From assembly GCF_017498085.1 (NCBI RefSeq), contig NZ_JAGBKM010000012.1, positions 31,723 through 95,722 of the forward strand: a stretch of DNA of 64,000 nt, read 5' to 3'. The notes under the pieces are model-generated. The model was not told the origin of the DNA. It did no database searches and worked only from the letters and a program-made list of their open reading frames with translations. Numbering within the stretch: position 1 is the stretch's first letter; every line of letters begins with the position of its first letter. A program made the position numbers and the translations under genes. Shown here piece by piece: positions 1 to 8,766 of this stretch. The DNA is from Psychrobacter coccoides (GTDB taxonomy: Bacteria > Pseudomonadota > Gammaproteobacteria > Pseudomonadales > Moraxellaceae).

Positions 1-104
1 TGAATGAGATTAGTGAAAGTCCTGAAAGCTTTAGTAGTAGCTTTGACGTAGGTTTGCTACCTGATAGTGTTGCTCAAAAATATCTTCAGACTTTAGAATC
101 CTAA
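1..104 (+). CDS. C-terminal end of an unidentified protein (cut by window edge)
   Basis: An open frame enters from the left edge (codons begin at base 3) and stops at the TAA at 102-104. About 33 residues are visible. They are polar and serine-rich (NEISESPESFSSSF) and end in QKYLQTLES. No family can be recognised from this tail. It is convergent with the minus-strand glycosyltransferase that ends 15 bases downstream, and no clear terminator hairpin lies between the two. Confidence 0.5.
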   Translation, partial: NEISESPESFSSSFDVGLLPDSVAQKYLQTLES

Positions 105-119
105 TGAAAAAAGAGTCAA

Positions 120-971
120 TTAATTTTTAAGTAAATAAGATAAGTAGGCAAACTCATCTTCATTTGGTCTTATTTCAATATAATTAGATTGACTAGAGTG
201 GCGAGCTTGAATCAGCCCCATATCTACCTGAGCAGCTAAGCGCTTAGATTTAAATGTTAGCTTATCTGATAGGCTATTTGCCGTAGGTTTAGAATGGATG
301 ACTGTAGAAATATTGCTTTTGGCAACAGATGGTTGTTCAAGGCTGGACATTTTATAATGACTTGCCATATCCATTTGAATAGCCAAAGCAGGCGCAGCTT
401 GTAACTTTTTAAGAGTCTTAGTATGGCACAGAAGAGCATCAGCTAGTCCCGCACCCTTCTTGTCTACTTGATTAATCAGCTTCTTTGCTCCTGCTGGGGT
501 TAGAAGATAAGCTGCTGCTCCTGTTTTATCTAGAAATAGAGTGTGCAGGCTAAAGTGTTCTGAGTCTAAGACACTTTGTTTAGTAACAAGCTTCTTTCTG
601 CCTCTAGTTTCGAAAGTAATATGATCATAATCAAGAGACTGATTGTTTTCTAAGACTGCTAAGGCTTCAGGAAGGTGCTCAGACAGTAAGACATCGTCTT
701 CTAAAACCAAAAACGCTTGCCCGCTATTAGCGATATGTTTCCAAACACGGTAATGGCTTAAAAAACAAGCCACTTCGGTACGTCTCAGTTTCCGTTGCCA
801 GTCATTAGCCCACTTTTCATACGTAGCATCTGTTAAGTCATCTACAGATGTTGCTGCGTGACGATGATAGTTGATCTTAAGATGGCTTAATTGTTTTTCC
901 TGAAAGCACCAGCGTTCTGCTGCGCTATTTAAGTTAATGACTAACGCTGTTATATTTGATTGATTTGACAT
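120..971 (-). CDS. Glycosyltransferase family 25 (LPS/LOS biosynthesis)
   Basis: This is a family 25 glycosyltransferase of the kind that adds sugars to lipooligosaccharide at the cytoplasmic face of the inner membrane. The family pattern is visible: an N-terminal strand ALVINLN followed by AAER (about residues 9-20), the segment TEVACFLSHYRVW (65-77), and the acidic FLVLEDDVLL (87-96) that normally binds nucleotide-sugar and metal. The predicted length is 283 residues. I chose ATG at 971 rather than the upstream TTG at 992, because 992 lies inside the preceding gene, which stops at 977. It is the last gene of a minus-strand group with another glycosyltransferase and a lipid A-type acyltransferase. 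Sugar donor and acceptor cannot be read from sequence. Confidence 0.85.
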   Translation of the reverse strand: MSNQSNITALVINLNSAAERWCFQEKQLSHLKINYHRHAATSVDDLTDATYEKWANDWQRKLRRTEVACFLSHYRVWKHIANSGQAFLVLEDDVLLSEHLPEALAVLENNQSLDYDHITFETRGRKKLVTKQSVLDSEHFSLHTLFLDKTGAAAYLLTPAGAKKLINQVDKKGAGLADALLCHTKTLKKLQAAPALAIQMDMASHYKMSSLEQPSVAKSNISTVIHSKPTANSLSDKLTFKSKRLAAQVDMGLIQARHSSQSNYIEIRPNEDEFAYLSYLLKN

Positions 972-976
972 TGATT

Positions 977-1726
977 TTATTCCGTCCACCAAGCAGTTTT
1001 ATCCCGAGTATGCAAAGCACGAAATCGAGAATACACAGTATCAGCATTAGGTTTTTGGACTCGTTCAAATATTTCGATGAGTAACCCCCCTAAAGGGTGA
1101 GACTGTGTTAATTTATCTAACCGCCAGCGCATATTACGTAAGGTATCATCTGTGCCCACAGCAAATCCTGCAATACCGTCAAACAAAGCAAGTCTTTCAT
1201 TTTGCAAGGAGCTGTAGCGTGAATCATCGGCTTTAGCATTCTCAGTTGCCGTTAAATAGCGCTCACTTTCTTGCATTTTAATGGTATTAACTAAAATAAC
1301 CGCATTCATCAATAGAGATTTTAAGTAATCATCGTCACTGTGATCGATAAAGGTATCGCAAGCTGAGATTAGCCAACGGGTATTGAGTTTTTGTATTAGA
1401 AATTCTTTATGCTCATACCATAACTGTTCAAATTTTTTAAATTCTTCGTCAACTTTAAAACCACGACGTATCAGTACAATCAAAGTTGCATGATAATATT
1501 CAAGCTCTGAATGACCAACAAACTCACGTTTTAGATTAGCAAGATGTGTTTGTAAGTCCTTATCAGAGCCATAGGTATATTCAAGTTTGTCACCATCAAT
1601 AATGCTATCACGTAACTTATCCCAGTTTAATTGATCAAGCCTATTTGCAATATCAGCTGCCCCCAAACGTTTGCGATGTTGATTTAAAGATAAGAAACTG
1701 GCGAGTTTAGATCTAGGTGCTTTCAT
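977..1726 (-). CDS. Conserved-looking protein of unknown function in LOS gene group
   Basis: This 249-residue protein is soluble by appearance and rich in charged and aromatic residues, with no signal peptide or membrane segment. I do not recognise a domain. It contains helical-looking stretches (DEEFKKFEQLWYEHKEFLI near residue 100) and ends in TAWWTE. Its ATG at 1726 overlaps the stop of the upstream glycosyltransferase as ATGA, so the two are probably translationally coupled. The family-25 glycosyltransferase begins 5 bases after its stop. The tight packing suggests a role in assembling or modifying surface glycan, as an accessory factor or a divergent transferase, but this is inference from position only. 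Confidence 0.75.
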   Translation of the reverse strand: MKAPRSKLASFLSLNQHRKRLGAADIANRLDQLNWDKLRDSIIDGDKLEYTYGSDKDLQTHLANLKREFVGHSELEYYHATLIVLIRRGFKVDEEFKKFEQLWYEHKEFLIQKLNTRWLISACDTFIDHSDDDYLKSLLMNAVILVNTIKMQESERYLTATENAKADDSRYSSLQNERLALFDGIAGFAVGTDDTLRNMRWRLDKLTQSHPLGGLLIEIFERVQKPNADTVYSRFRALHTRDKTAWWTE

Positions 1727-2526
1727 TGCCAATGCTCCTCAAGCCAAGGACTCGGCTTCACATGGCGATACCACTTGCCGCCACCGCCTTTGATCGCATC
1801 GGGCGGATTAATCTCACCATGGAAGATGACGATTTTTGCGCCCTCAGGTAGCATCGGGGCACGTACCAGATTAAATGGAATAGGGGCAATGCATTGATAC
1901 TTAAAGCTCACGCACCATCTTTTATCCCAATACTCTAGATGATGATGCTCACGCAAGTAGTTAGACAGATAAGCTTGCTCATGACGCACCTGCGTGCGAA
2001 TGCTATCAAAGTTACGTTCGAAGTTTGATAATAGGTCAGGGTAGGTGTTTTGTCCAACTTTAAAGCGATAGACTGAGCTGTTACCAATCATCCGCCAAGG
2101 CTTTTTCCAGTCGCGAATGATGACCACACTATCGTCATGCTTAGCTTCATAGGCGAAAAACTCATCTATATTGTCAACGATAACGATATCAATATCCAAA
2201 AACAGTGCTACCCCTTTAAGGTCATACAGCTCAGGCTTGAAGGTGGTGAGTTTTTTCCAGCCACGTTCAGGGCCCGCTGGCAGATCCATTTCAGGAATCG
2301 GATAACAGGTCACGGCAGGGTCAATACCTGTGCTGTCATCAGTCAGACAAACCATCTGAAAGTCTAATGTCAGATGGCGGCTGACCATATTATACAGTCG
2401 ATTGACGTATTCAGGACCGTATTTATCACCCCATTTCATACAGATGATATAGCGCTGCTCAGGTGTGCTAGCGTCTGTAGATGTTTCTTGCTCTGCCACT
2501 AGAGGTTTAGTTGGGTCAATGGTCAT
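1723..2526 (-). CDS. Putative nucleotide-sugar glycosyltransferase
   Basis: A 267-residue protein with the look of a GT-A fold glycosyltransferase. It opens with RYIICMKWGDKYGPEYVNRL (residues 25-44). It continues with a segment on hands-off conversion of an unfolded gene neighbour's typical pattern MVCLTDD (58-64) and then ALFLDIDIVIVDNIDEFF (107-124), where D111-I-D113 is a DxD-like metal and nucleotide-sugar site. Later WKKPWRM and a late FHGEINPP match the architecture of proteins usually labelled simply glycosyltransferase. There is no signal peptide, so action is cytoplasmic or membrane-peripheral. ATG at 2526 is the only sensible start. It is first of three tightly linked genes (ATGA overlap with the next) and lies 89 bases after the acyltransferase. 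The exact sugar is unknown. Confidence 0.75.
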   Translation of the reverse strand: MTIDPTKPLVAEQETSTDASTPEQRYIICMKWGDKYGPEYVNRLYNMVSRHLTLDFQMVCLTDDSTGIDPAVTCYPIPEMDLPAGPERGWKKLTTFKPELYDLKGVALFLDIDIVIVDNIDEFFAYEAKHDDSVVIIRDWKKPWRMIGNSSVYRFKVGQNTYPDLLSNFERNFDSIRTQVRHEQAYLSNYLREHHHLEYWDKRWCVSFKYQCIAPIPFNLVRAPMLPEGAKIVIFHGEINPPDAIKGGGGKWYRHVKPSPWLEEHWQ

Positions 2527-2615
2527 AATAGACTCTTATTGATATCAAAGAAGGACAAATAGAATGGTACTGATTTTAGCATAAACCTTATTTACTGTAC
2601 GTCTAAGTCTTCGTA

Positions 2616-3596
2616 TTAGCTGTCTTTGCTGCTTTTGCTAAGATTCGTTGAGCTGTCATTGTTAGCTTGCTCATTACGATTGTTATTATTGTGATGAGCG
2701 TGAATAAAGTCAGCTAGAGCAGTCTCATCCACGCGATAAGGGTCTTCTATGATGGGTACATGCTTAAAGCGCCTGTAGCCCCACATGTAATGGTCAAAGC
2801 TGTCATAGATCATACTTTCCATCGCTTGATTGAGTGCATGAGCAGCAGTAGCTGCGTTACGGTCATATAGTGCTGGATCATCAAGCTTATAACAGTGAAT
2901 ATCAAATCCCCGCCCGTCGTCACGGCGAATGCAGGACAGTCCTACCAAAGCACATTTGGTTTTACTGGCGAGCTTTGAGGCCAGTGTACTGGACAAGGTC
3001 TCAATACCAAAAAACGGTACCACCACGCCGCCTGACGGCTCAGGGACATGATCGGGTAGGATGATACTAAAGCCACCTTGTTTAAGGGTCTTAAATATTG
3101 CTTTGACACCACTGGCATCGGTCGGTACTAAGGTAGCATTAAGCCGTGCGCGCCCTTGCAACACAAACTCATTGGTGATATTACCCTTAACGGGTTTATA
3201 CATGATAGTTGGTGCGCCAAACTGATTCAGCCAAGCGTTCATCATCTCCCATGTGCCTAAGTGCGGTACGATAGCCAGCATACCATTTGGGTTGTCTAAG
3301 CCTTCCATTAAGATATCTTTGTTATGGACCTCTCGGATTTGCTTAATGCTCCACTCAGGAGACATGGCCCAGCTTTTTACCGACTCGACGCTGCTAAGAC
3401 ATTGATTAAGCACAATATTCTTAGTCAGTTTTTGTTTTTTAGAAGCAGATAATGTGGGAGCAACCAAGGATAAATTGATCTTGATCGCTCGGGTCAGGCT
3501 GGCATTAGGCATGCGCATGATGAGGTAAGCGACAAAACGTGCCAGTGCCTGTAATACAGACAGTGGCACGTATTTGAAAACTTGATAAGGGTTCAT
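2616..3596 (-). CDS. LpxL/HtrB-family lysophospholipid (lipid A) acyltransferase
   Basis: This 326-residue protein belongs to the LpxL/LpxM/HtrB acyltransferase superfamily, which transfers a fatty acyl chain onto lipid A precursors at the inner membrane. The catalytic HX4E signature is visible as H112-LGTW-E117 in IVPHLGTWEMMN. It is followed by the family-typical IMYKPVK and by ILPDHVPEPSGGVVVPFFG. The N-terminus has one hydrophobic stretch (about residues 13-28) that probably anchors it. The C-terminal 20 residues are an Asn/Ser-rich tail without obvious function. It is downstream of aspS and upstream of the glycosyltransferases, consistent with lipid A or LOS maturation. Which acyl position it modifies cannot be told. 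Confidence 0.85.
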   Translation of the reverse strand: MNPYQVFKYVPLSVLQALARFVAYLIMRMPNASLTRAIKINLSLVAPTLSASKKQKLTKNIVLNQCLSSVESVKSWAMSPEWSIKQIREVHNKDILMEGLDNPNGMLAIVPHLGTWEMMNAWLNQFGAPTIMYKPVKGNITNEFVLQGRARLNATLVPTDASGVKAIFKTLKQGGFSIILPDHVPEPSGGVVVPFFGIETLSSTLASKLASKTKCALVGLSCIRRDDGRGFDIHCYKLDDPALYDRNAATAAHALNQAMESMIYDSFDHYMWGYRRFKHVPIIEDPYRVDETALADFIHAHHNNNNRNEQANNDSSTNLSKSSKDS

Positions 3597-3620
3597 AGCT
3601 TTTCACGTCGCAGCAGCTGA

Positions 3621-3647
3621 CCTTGCCGCTTTTTAAAAGCGGCAAGG
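3621..3647. terminator. Perfect 13-bp hairpin between aspS and the acyltransferase
   Basis: The arms CCTTGCCGCTTTT and AAAAGCGGCAAGG pair perfectly around a single base. The hairpin lies in the roughly 100-base gap after aspS and before the acyltransferase, both on the minus strand. There is no long T-tract beyond the stem on the minus strand, so it may be an attenuating or RNA-stabilising hairpin rather than a strong terminator. Confidence 0.5.
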
Positions 3648-3699
3648 CTGCACAGTAAAAGACAACGCTGTAAAAACAAACCATTCATTATGTGGCCTA

Positions 3700-5538
3700 T
3701 TATTGGGTAGGCTTATCAGTAGGTTGTGCTTTTTCTCTCACACGGATACCAAGATCACGCAGCTGCTTACTATCAACCGGTGCTGGTGCTTGTGTCAGCG
3801 GGCAGTCAGCAGTTTTGGTTTTAGGGAAGGCAATAACATCACGAATAGAGCTTGCGCCTACCATCAGCATGATCAGACGATCCAAACCAAATGCCAAACC
3901 ACCGTGCGGCGGTGCACCGAACTTTAGGGCGTCGAGTAAGAAGCTAAACTTGTCTTCTGCTTCTTGCTCATCAATACCAAGTGCCTCAAATACGGCTTGC
4001 TGCATCTCAAGCGTGTTGATACGTAAGCTACCACCACCGATTTCAGTACCATTTAACACCATATCATAAGCGATCGAGAGCGCAGATTCTGGGTTGTTTT
4101 TTAGCTCATCTACTGAACCTTTAGGCTTGGTAAATGGGTGGTGCATAGAGGTCCAATGACCATCGTCAGTTTGTTCAAACATTGGGAAGTCAGTGACCCA
4201 AAGCGGTGCCCAGTCACAAGTGGTCATGTTAAGATCTAGGCCAATCTTCACCCGTAGTGCGCCCATGGCGTCATTGACGATACTGGCTTTGTCAGCACCA
4301 AAGAAGATAATGTCGCCGTCTTGTGCGTCAGTGCGCTCGACTAGGCTGGCTAACACCTCGTCAGTCATGTTTTTGATGATGGGTGATTGTAGGCCAGAGT
4401 CTTTATCGACGCCATTGTTGATCAAGCTTACATCATTGACTTTGATATACGCCAAGCCACGTGCGCCATAGATACCGACGTATTTGGTGTAGTCATCGAT
4501 TTGTCTACGAGTCAGAGCGGCACCATTAGGAATGCGCAGCGCCACCACACGTCCTTTAGGATCGTTAGCAGGGCCAGCAAATACTTTAAAGTCGACCTCT
4601 TGCATAAGGTCAGCAACGTCGATCAACTTTAAAGGGATGCGTAAATCAGGCTTGTCTGAAGCATAGTCACGCATGGCATCACTATACGTCATGCGTGGAA
4701 AGTCATCCAGCTCTACATCCATCATGGTTTTGAATAAGTGCTTGATGAGACCTTCGTTGATATTCATGATCTCTTCTTCATTTAAGAAAGAGGTCTCAAT
4801 ATCGACTTGGGTAAATTCTGGTTGACGATCCGCACGTAAGTCTTCATCACGGAAGCACTTAGCAATCTGATAGTAACGATCGAAACCAGACACCATCAAT
4901 AGCTGCTTAAATAGCTGTGGTGATTGCGGTAGAGCAAAAAAGTTGCCAGGACGGGTACGAGAAGGCACCAGATAGTCACGAGCGCCTTCAGGCGTAGCAC
5001 GAGTCAAGATAGGTGTTTCAACGTCTAAGAAACCATGATCGTCTAAATAGCGACGAATGGCTGAGGTGGCCTTGGCACGGAACACCATACGCTCTTGCAT
5101 CTGTGGACGGCGCATATCGAGATAACGATACTTTAGGCGCAGATCTTCTGATACGGTGGTGTTTTCGTCATTTAGTGGGAAAGGCGGAGTTTCAGACTTA
5201 GCCAACACGTCAATCTCTTTACCCAAAAGCTCGATTTGACCACTGGTCATATTTGGGTTTTCAGTGCCTTCATAACGACGACGCACACGGCCAGTGATCT
5301 TGAGCACATATTCAGGACGAGCAGCATCGGCAGTGGCAAAGGCTTCTGGTGTATCGGGGTCAATGACGACTTGCAGAATGCCCGCACGATCACGCATATC
5401 TAAAAAAATCACCCCACCATGATCGCGGCGACGATGTACCCAACCTACGATAGTGATGGTTTGATCGATAAAGCTCTCGGTTACGGCTCCGCAGTATTCA
5501 TCTCGGTAGGAGCCATGCGTCATAGTACTTTGCGTCAT
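3700..5538 (-). CDS. aspS: Aspartyl-tRNA synthetase
   Basis: Aspartyl-tRNA synthetase charges tRNA-Asp (or also tRNA-Asn in non-discriminating forms) in the cytoplasm. With ATG at 5538 the protein has 612 residues, close to the bacterial type (about 590). An N-terminal OB-fold anticodon domain ([20 protein letters not shown], 31-50) is followed by class II motif 2 ([20 protein letters not shown], 229-248), the bacterial GAD insert in the middle, and motif 3 near the C-terminus ([13 protein letters not shown]). An in-frame extension back to 5682 exists but runs through a repeat element and has no family counterpart, so [10 protein letters not shown] or the ATG at 5523 ([12 protein letters not shown]) is the true start. 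Confidence 0.97.
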   Translation of the reverse strand: MTQSTMTHGSYRDEYCGAVTESFIDQTITIVGWVHRRRDHGGVIFLDMRDRAGILQVVIDPDTPEAFATADAARPEYVLKITGRVRRRYEGTENPNMTSGQIELLGKEIDVLAKSETPPFPLNDENTTVSEDLRLKYRYLDMRRPQMQERMVFRAKATSAIRRYLDDHGFLDVETPILTRATPEGARDYLVPSRTRPGNFFALPQSPQLFKQLLMVSGFDRYYQIAKCFRDEDLRADRQPEFTQVDIETSFLNEEEIMNINEGLIKHLFKTMMDVELDDFPRMTYSDAMRDYASDKPDLRIPLKLIDVADLMQEVDFKVFAGPANDPKGRVVALRIPNGAALTRRQIDDYTKYVGIYGARGLAYIKVNDVSLINNGVDKDSGLQSPIIKNMTDEVLASLVERTDAQDGDIIFFGADKASIVNDAMGALRVKIGLDLNMTTCDWAPLWVTDFPMFEQTDDGHWTSMHHPFTKPKGSVDELKNNPESALSIAYDMVLNGTEIGGGSLRINTLEMQQAVFEALGIDEQEAEDKFSFLLDALKFGAPPHGGLAFGLDRLIMLMVGASSIRDVIAFPKTKTADCPLTQAPAPVDSKQLRDLGIRVREKAQPTDKPTQ

Positions 5539-6255
5539 AATATTAGTTATCCAGTTGTCAGCCCAGTTTAGTATATAGTCAATTAAAAATAAAATGGTTA
5601 TAGATTCAGACGCACTATTGGTGTAAATGTTCCTTGCGTGCTGTTGTCGTTCGATCAGCGCAACCTGTATTTTGAACAGCAAGCATCCCAGTAGCGTTAT
5701 GTCATTTTTAAAGTGTATTCACTATATACCAGTTTAGTATACAATCATGCAGCCAGCGCTATTTGATTTCAACCCATGCTGTCTTTTTGTGCTTGGCTCA
5801 AGACCAACCATCATGGCATCAAAACCAATAGGCAAGCAGTGAGCTTTGATCAGTTGTTAAGTATAGGCTTACTTAAATGGCGCTGCTATTTTTATGTAGC
5901 GTGTCTTATGTCAATGTGATTTAAGACGTGATTAAAAAATAGCAAATAAAACGTGATCAAGATAAAACCTCGTCACGTTGGCTGCATAGAAATAAATGTA
6001 AGCGCATATTATGCCTAAAGTACTTTTGTTATACAACTGTACAGACGTAATCCTACGATATTCAGTGGCAAAGTAGCCTTCACAAGACATAAATAGGTGG
6101 TGACTAATCCTATGCTATGCAGCTATCAGGGAGTAAGTTAAATGGTCGCTACGTTAAATAACGCCTTTAACCTTGAAAACATCAGTTCGTGCGTGCATAT
6201 CAGTCTAACACTAAATATATCGCCTCATCTCTTATATTTTATTGAAGGAATTTTT
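5539..6255. other. Non-coding region between divergent aspS and sohB
   Basis: This AT-rich stretch separates two divergent genes and should carry both promoters. Its aspS-proximal part holds a 157-bp inverted-repeat element flanked by 13-bp direct repeats. The remainder (about 5740-6255) shows no convincing gene. An ATG at 6142 opens a 38-codon extension in frame with sohB, but SohB homology starts only after 6256. Confidence 0.7.
5572..5728 (+). repeat. MITE-like inverted-repeat element, copy A
   Basis: The element begins TATATAGTCAATT and ends GTGTATTCACTATATA, an imperfect terminal inverted repeat. Its inside contains TTCCTTGCGTGCTG and ATCCCAGTAGCG, both shared with the copy at 54190-54330 and, in reverse orientation, with that at 13949-14095. 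It is bordered by CCAGTTTAGTATA at 5563-5575 and again at 5729-5741. That is a perfect 13-bp direct repeat whose last TATA overlaps the left terminus, as expected for a target duplication. It contains no coding capacity of its own. Confidence 0.75.
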
Positions 6256-7224
6256 ATGCTATTTCATCCGCCCAAAAACCCTGTTGAACTCAAAGTACTG
6301 CATCTTAATAAAAACCAAGAAAAGCGCCGTGAAGACCTGATGGAAGCGACACAAGGTAAAGCAGCACTCAAGCAGCTCAAAAAGAGCATGGCAAAAAAGG
6401 CCAAGAAAGCCTTAAAAAACAAAGCCAAGAGTAAAAGTAAAGCGGCGCAGGTGTTTGTGCTTGATTTTGATGGCGACCTAAAAGCGACAGCAGTAAAGCA
6501 CTTACGTGAAGAGATCAGCACTTTGATTAGCACGGCCAATAAGGGAGATGAGGTTATAGTACGTCTTGAGTCGTCAGGCGGCCTAGTGCATGGCTATGGT
6601 CTAGCAGCGGCGCAGTTAGTGCGTCTAAAAGAAGCTGGTCTTAAACTCACCGTATGCGTCGATAAAGTCGCTGCCAGTGGTGGTTATATGATGGCTTGTG
6701 TCGCAGATCAGGTCATCGCAGCACCGTTTGCAGTCATTGGCTCTATCGGTGTCGTGTCGCAGTTACCAAACTTTCATAAATGGCTCAAAAATCATGACGT
6801 TGATTACGAGATGTTTACCGCAGGAGATTATAAGCGTACGGTGACTGTGTTTGGTGAAAACGATGAAGAAGATCGGGCTAAGTACCAAGAAGAGCTTGAG
6901 CAAACCCATCAGCTGTTTAAGCATTTTGTCAATACTTATCGTCCTACGTTAGATTTGGCTAAGGTGGCAACTGGTGAGCATTGGTACGGTGAGGACGCTT
7001 TAGCGCTAAACTTAGTGGATAACTTACAGACTTCAGATAGCTATATTTTAGAGTTGATGGATAGCAGTCAGGTGTATGCTCTGCACTCACGCCAAAAGCC
7101 AACATTGGCCGAAAAGCTAGGTCTGGCACAGGCTGCCGAAGCGACGCTCAATGTCGCTGCTGATAAGCTCCCAGAAGCCTTGATGCGCTTTGACTTTAAC
7201 AGTCGCTTAAATATTTTAAAATAA
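6256..7224 (+). CDS. sohB: SohB-type S49 peptidase (signal peptide peptidase family)
   Basis: A 322-residue member of the SppA/SohB S49 serine peptidases, close in sequence to E. coli SohB. The block VDKVAASGGYMMACVADQVI carries the nucleophile S141, and AGDYKRT carries the general-base lysine K193. LESSGGLVHGYGLAAAQL and GSIGVVSQLPNFHKWLK are also family blocks. The region around residues 35-63 is extremely lysine-rich. E. coli SohB has an N-terminal membrane anchor. Here the first 65 residues from ATG 6256 are polar, so the enzyme may be cytoplasmic or bound by its basic stretch. ATG 6256 has a GAAGGA Shine-Dalgarno; ATG 6142 would add a mildly hydrophobic 38 residues and cannot be excluded. 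Confidence 0.9.
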   Translation: MLFHPPKNPVELKVLHLNKNQEKRREDLMEATQGKAALKQLKKSMAKKAKKALKNKAKSKSKAAQVFVLDFDGDLKATAVKHLREEISTLISTANKGDEVIVRLESSGGLVHGYGLAAAQLVRLKEAGLKLTVCVDKVAASGGYMMACVADQVIAAPFAVIGSIGVVSQLPNFHKWLKNHDVDYEMFTAGDYKRTVTVFGENDEEDRAKYQEELEQTHQLFKHFVNTYRPTLDLAKVATGEHWYGEDALALNLVDNLQTSDSYILELMDSSQVYALHSRQKPTLAEKLGLAQAAEATLNVAADKLPEALMRFDFNSRLNILK

Positions 7225-7254
7225 AACCTGGGTTCTTAAAGTGTGTTGACAACC

Positions 7255-7287
7255 TAAAGGTGTGGCCTAACCGGTCGCACCTTTTTT
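7255..7287 (+). terminator. Rho-independent terminator after sohB
   Basis: A stem AGGTGTGGCC / GGTCGCACCT (with two G-T pairs) and a loop TAACC is followed directly by a T-run (TTTTTTCTG). It begins about 30 bases after the sohB stop. Confidence 0.75.
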
Positions 7288-7365
7288 CTGTTTCGTTATA
7301 AGGGTTATGATATAACTATAGGGAAGTAAGCCCTACAGTATTCAACAAGGAAGAGGACTATAATA

Positions 7366-8625
7366 ATGACGACCAATACATCCCAAACTATGTTTAGTGC
7401 CACGGCGCACGGTCAGGCTATGTATCAACAAGTCAAAGCCTTCATAGAAACGCATATCGAGCCGATAGAAGCGCAGTTTTGGCAAGACTGTCATGAGCAA
7501 AACCCTGATGGTCATTGGGAAAGCTGGCAGTGGCCAAAAGCGTATGAGACTCTGAGAGCAAAAGCGCGCGACGCAGGTTTGTGGAACCTGTTTTTACCTG
7601 ATGAAAACCTGGGTGCAGGACTATCGGTTACTGATTACGCTCCGATTGCAGAGCTGACAGGACGTAGTGTGCTTGCGCCTTATGTCTTTAACTGTAATGC
7701 GCCTGATAGTGGCAACATGGAGCTGTTGTGGCGTTATGGCAGTACCGAGCAGCAAGATAAATGGTTGACGCCATTGTTGGCAGGCAAGACGCGCTCGGTG
7801 TTTTGTATGACGGAGCCTGATGTCGCCTCTAGTGATGCGACCAATATGCAGGCGACGGCTGTGGTCGATGGTGATGAGGTCATCATTAATGGGAGCAAGT
7901 GGTGGTCGTCGGGCCTTGGTGATCCTGCCGTCGATGTATTGATCGTCATGGCCTACACTCCTGATGAAAGCAAAGACCGTCATCATCAGCATTCGATGGT
8001 GCTCGTGCCTGCCAAGACAGCCGGTGTCAAAATTGAGCGTATGCTTAAAGTGTTTGGTGATTATGATGCCCCACATGGTCATGGCGAAGTCAGCTTTACT
8101 GATGTCCGTGTACCCATCGAAAACTTCATCGGCGGGCCAGGCATGGGGTTTGAGATTGCTCAAGGCCGCTTGGGACCAGGCCGTATTCATCATTGTATGC
8201 GCTGTATCGGTGCAGCCGAAAAGTCTTTAGAGCTTGCCATTCATCGTGGTATGCAACGCAGCGCTTTTGGCAAGCCTTTATTGCAATTAGGTGGCAACCT
8301 CGAGCGTATTAGCGATGCTCGGGTCAAGATAGACCAAGCTCGTCTGCTGACTCTGTATGCCGCACAAAAAATGGACAGCCAAGGCACTAAAGCGGCACTG
8401 ACCGAGATATCAGCGATTAAAGTGGTTGCTCCCACTGTGCTACAAGAGGTCGTCGATATGGCCATTCAGATACATGGTGGTATGGGTGTGTGCCAAGATA
8501 CTATGTTGCCTAGCTTTTATGCACAAGCACGGGCACTACGTTTGGCCGATGGTCCTGACGAGGTGCACAAAACCATGATTGCCAAACTAGAGCTAAAGCG
8601 TGAAGGTTATCGCCTCAAACGTTAA
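7366..8625 (+). CDS. Acyl-CoA dehydrogenase, ACAD10/11 (LvaC-like) type
   Basis: A 419-residue FAD-dependent acyl-CoA dehydrogenase. Signature one is VFCMTEPDVASSDATN (145-160), which contacts flavin and substrate. It is followed by VIINGSKWWSSG, and the C-terminal helical domain carries the motif QIHGGMGVCQDT. The protein clusters by appearance with the ACAD10/ACAD11 group, and the next gene is the kinase that accompanies that group. This suggests it acts on phosphorylated 4-hydroxyacyl-CoA rather than in the ordinary alpha-beta dehydrogenation step. ATG at 7366 lies behind a GGAAGAGGA Shine-Dalgarno. It opens a four-gene plus-strand group with short gaps. An ordinary beta-oxidation dehydrogenase role remains possible. 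Confidence 0.85.
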   Translation: MTTNTSQTMFSATAHGQAMYQQVKAFIETHIEPIEAQFWQDCHEQNPDGHWESWQWPKAYETLRAKARDAGLWNLFLPDENLGAGLSVTDYAPIAELTGRSVLAPYVFNCNAPDSGNMELLWRYGSTEQQDKWLTPLLAGKTRSVFCMTEPDVASSDATNMQATAVVDGDEVIINGSKWWSSGLGDPAVDVLIVMAYTPDESKDRHHQHSMVLVPAKTAGVKIERMLKVFGDYDAPHGHGEVSFTDVRVPIENFIGGPGMGFEIAQGRLGPGRIHHCMRCIGAAEKSLELAIHRGMQRSAFGKPLLQLGGNLERISDARVKIDQARLLTLYAAQKMDSQGTKAALTEISAIKVVAPTVLQEVVDMAIQIHGGMGVCQDTMLPSFYAQARALRLADGPDEVHKTMIAKLELKREGYRLKR

Positions 8626-8714
8626 AGGGTAGTAAGTCAGCTATCAAAATAGCCTAAGCAATAAGTTTTGACTGATAGTTTGATTTATAGAAGCTACTTT
8701 GAATAAAGACATAA

Positions 8715-8738
8715 AGTGGCTTTGATTATAAAGCCACT
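8715..8738 (+). promoter_or_regulatory. Perfect hairpin in the leader of the kinase gene
   Basis: AGTGGCTTT and AAAGCCACT pair around a 6-base loop, 28 bases before the ATG of the kinase gene. There is no T-run after it, so it is more likely an RNA processing, stability or translation-control hairpin between the dehydrogenase and kinase cistrons than a terminator. Confidence 0.45.
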
Positions 8739-8766
8739 GAAACAACCAGATGATAAGGAACATCAC

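Noticed and set aside
5539..5682. In-frame N-terminal extension of aspS
   Set aside because: It runs through an inverted-repeat element, has no counterpart in the family, and the ATG at 5538 gives a normal-length enzyme.
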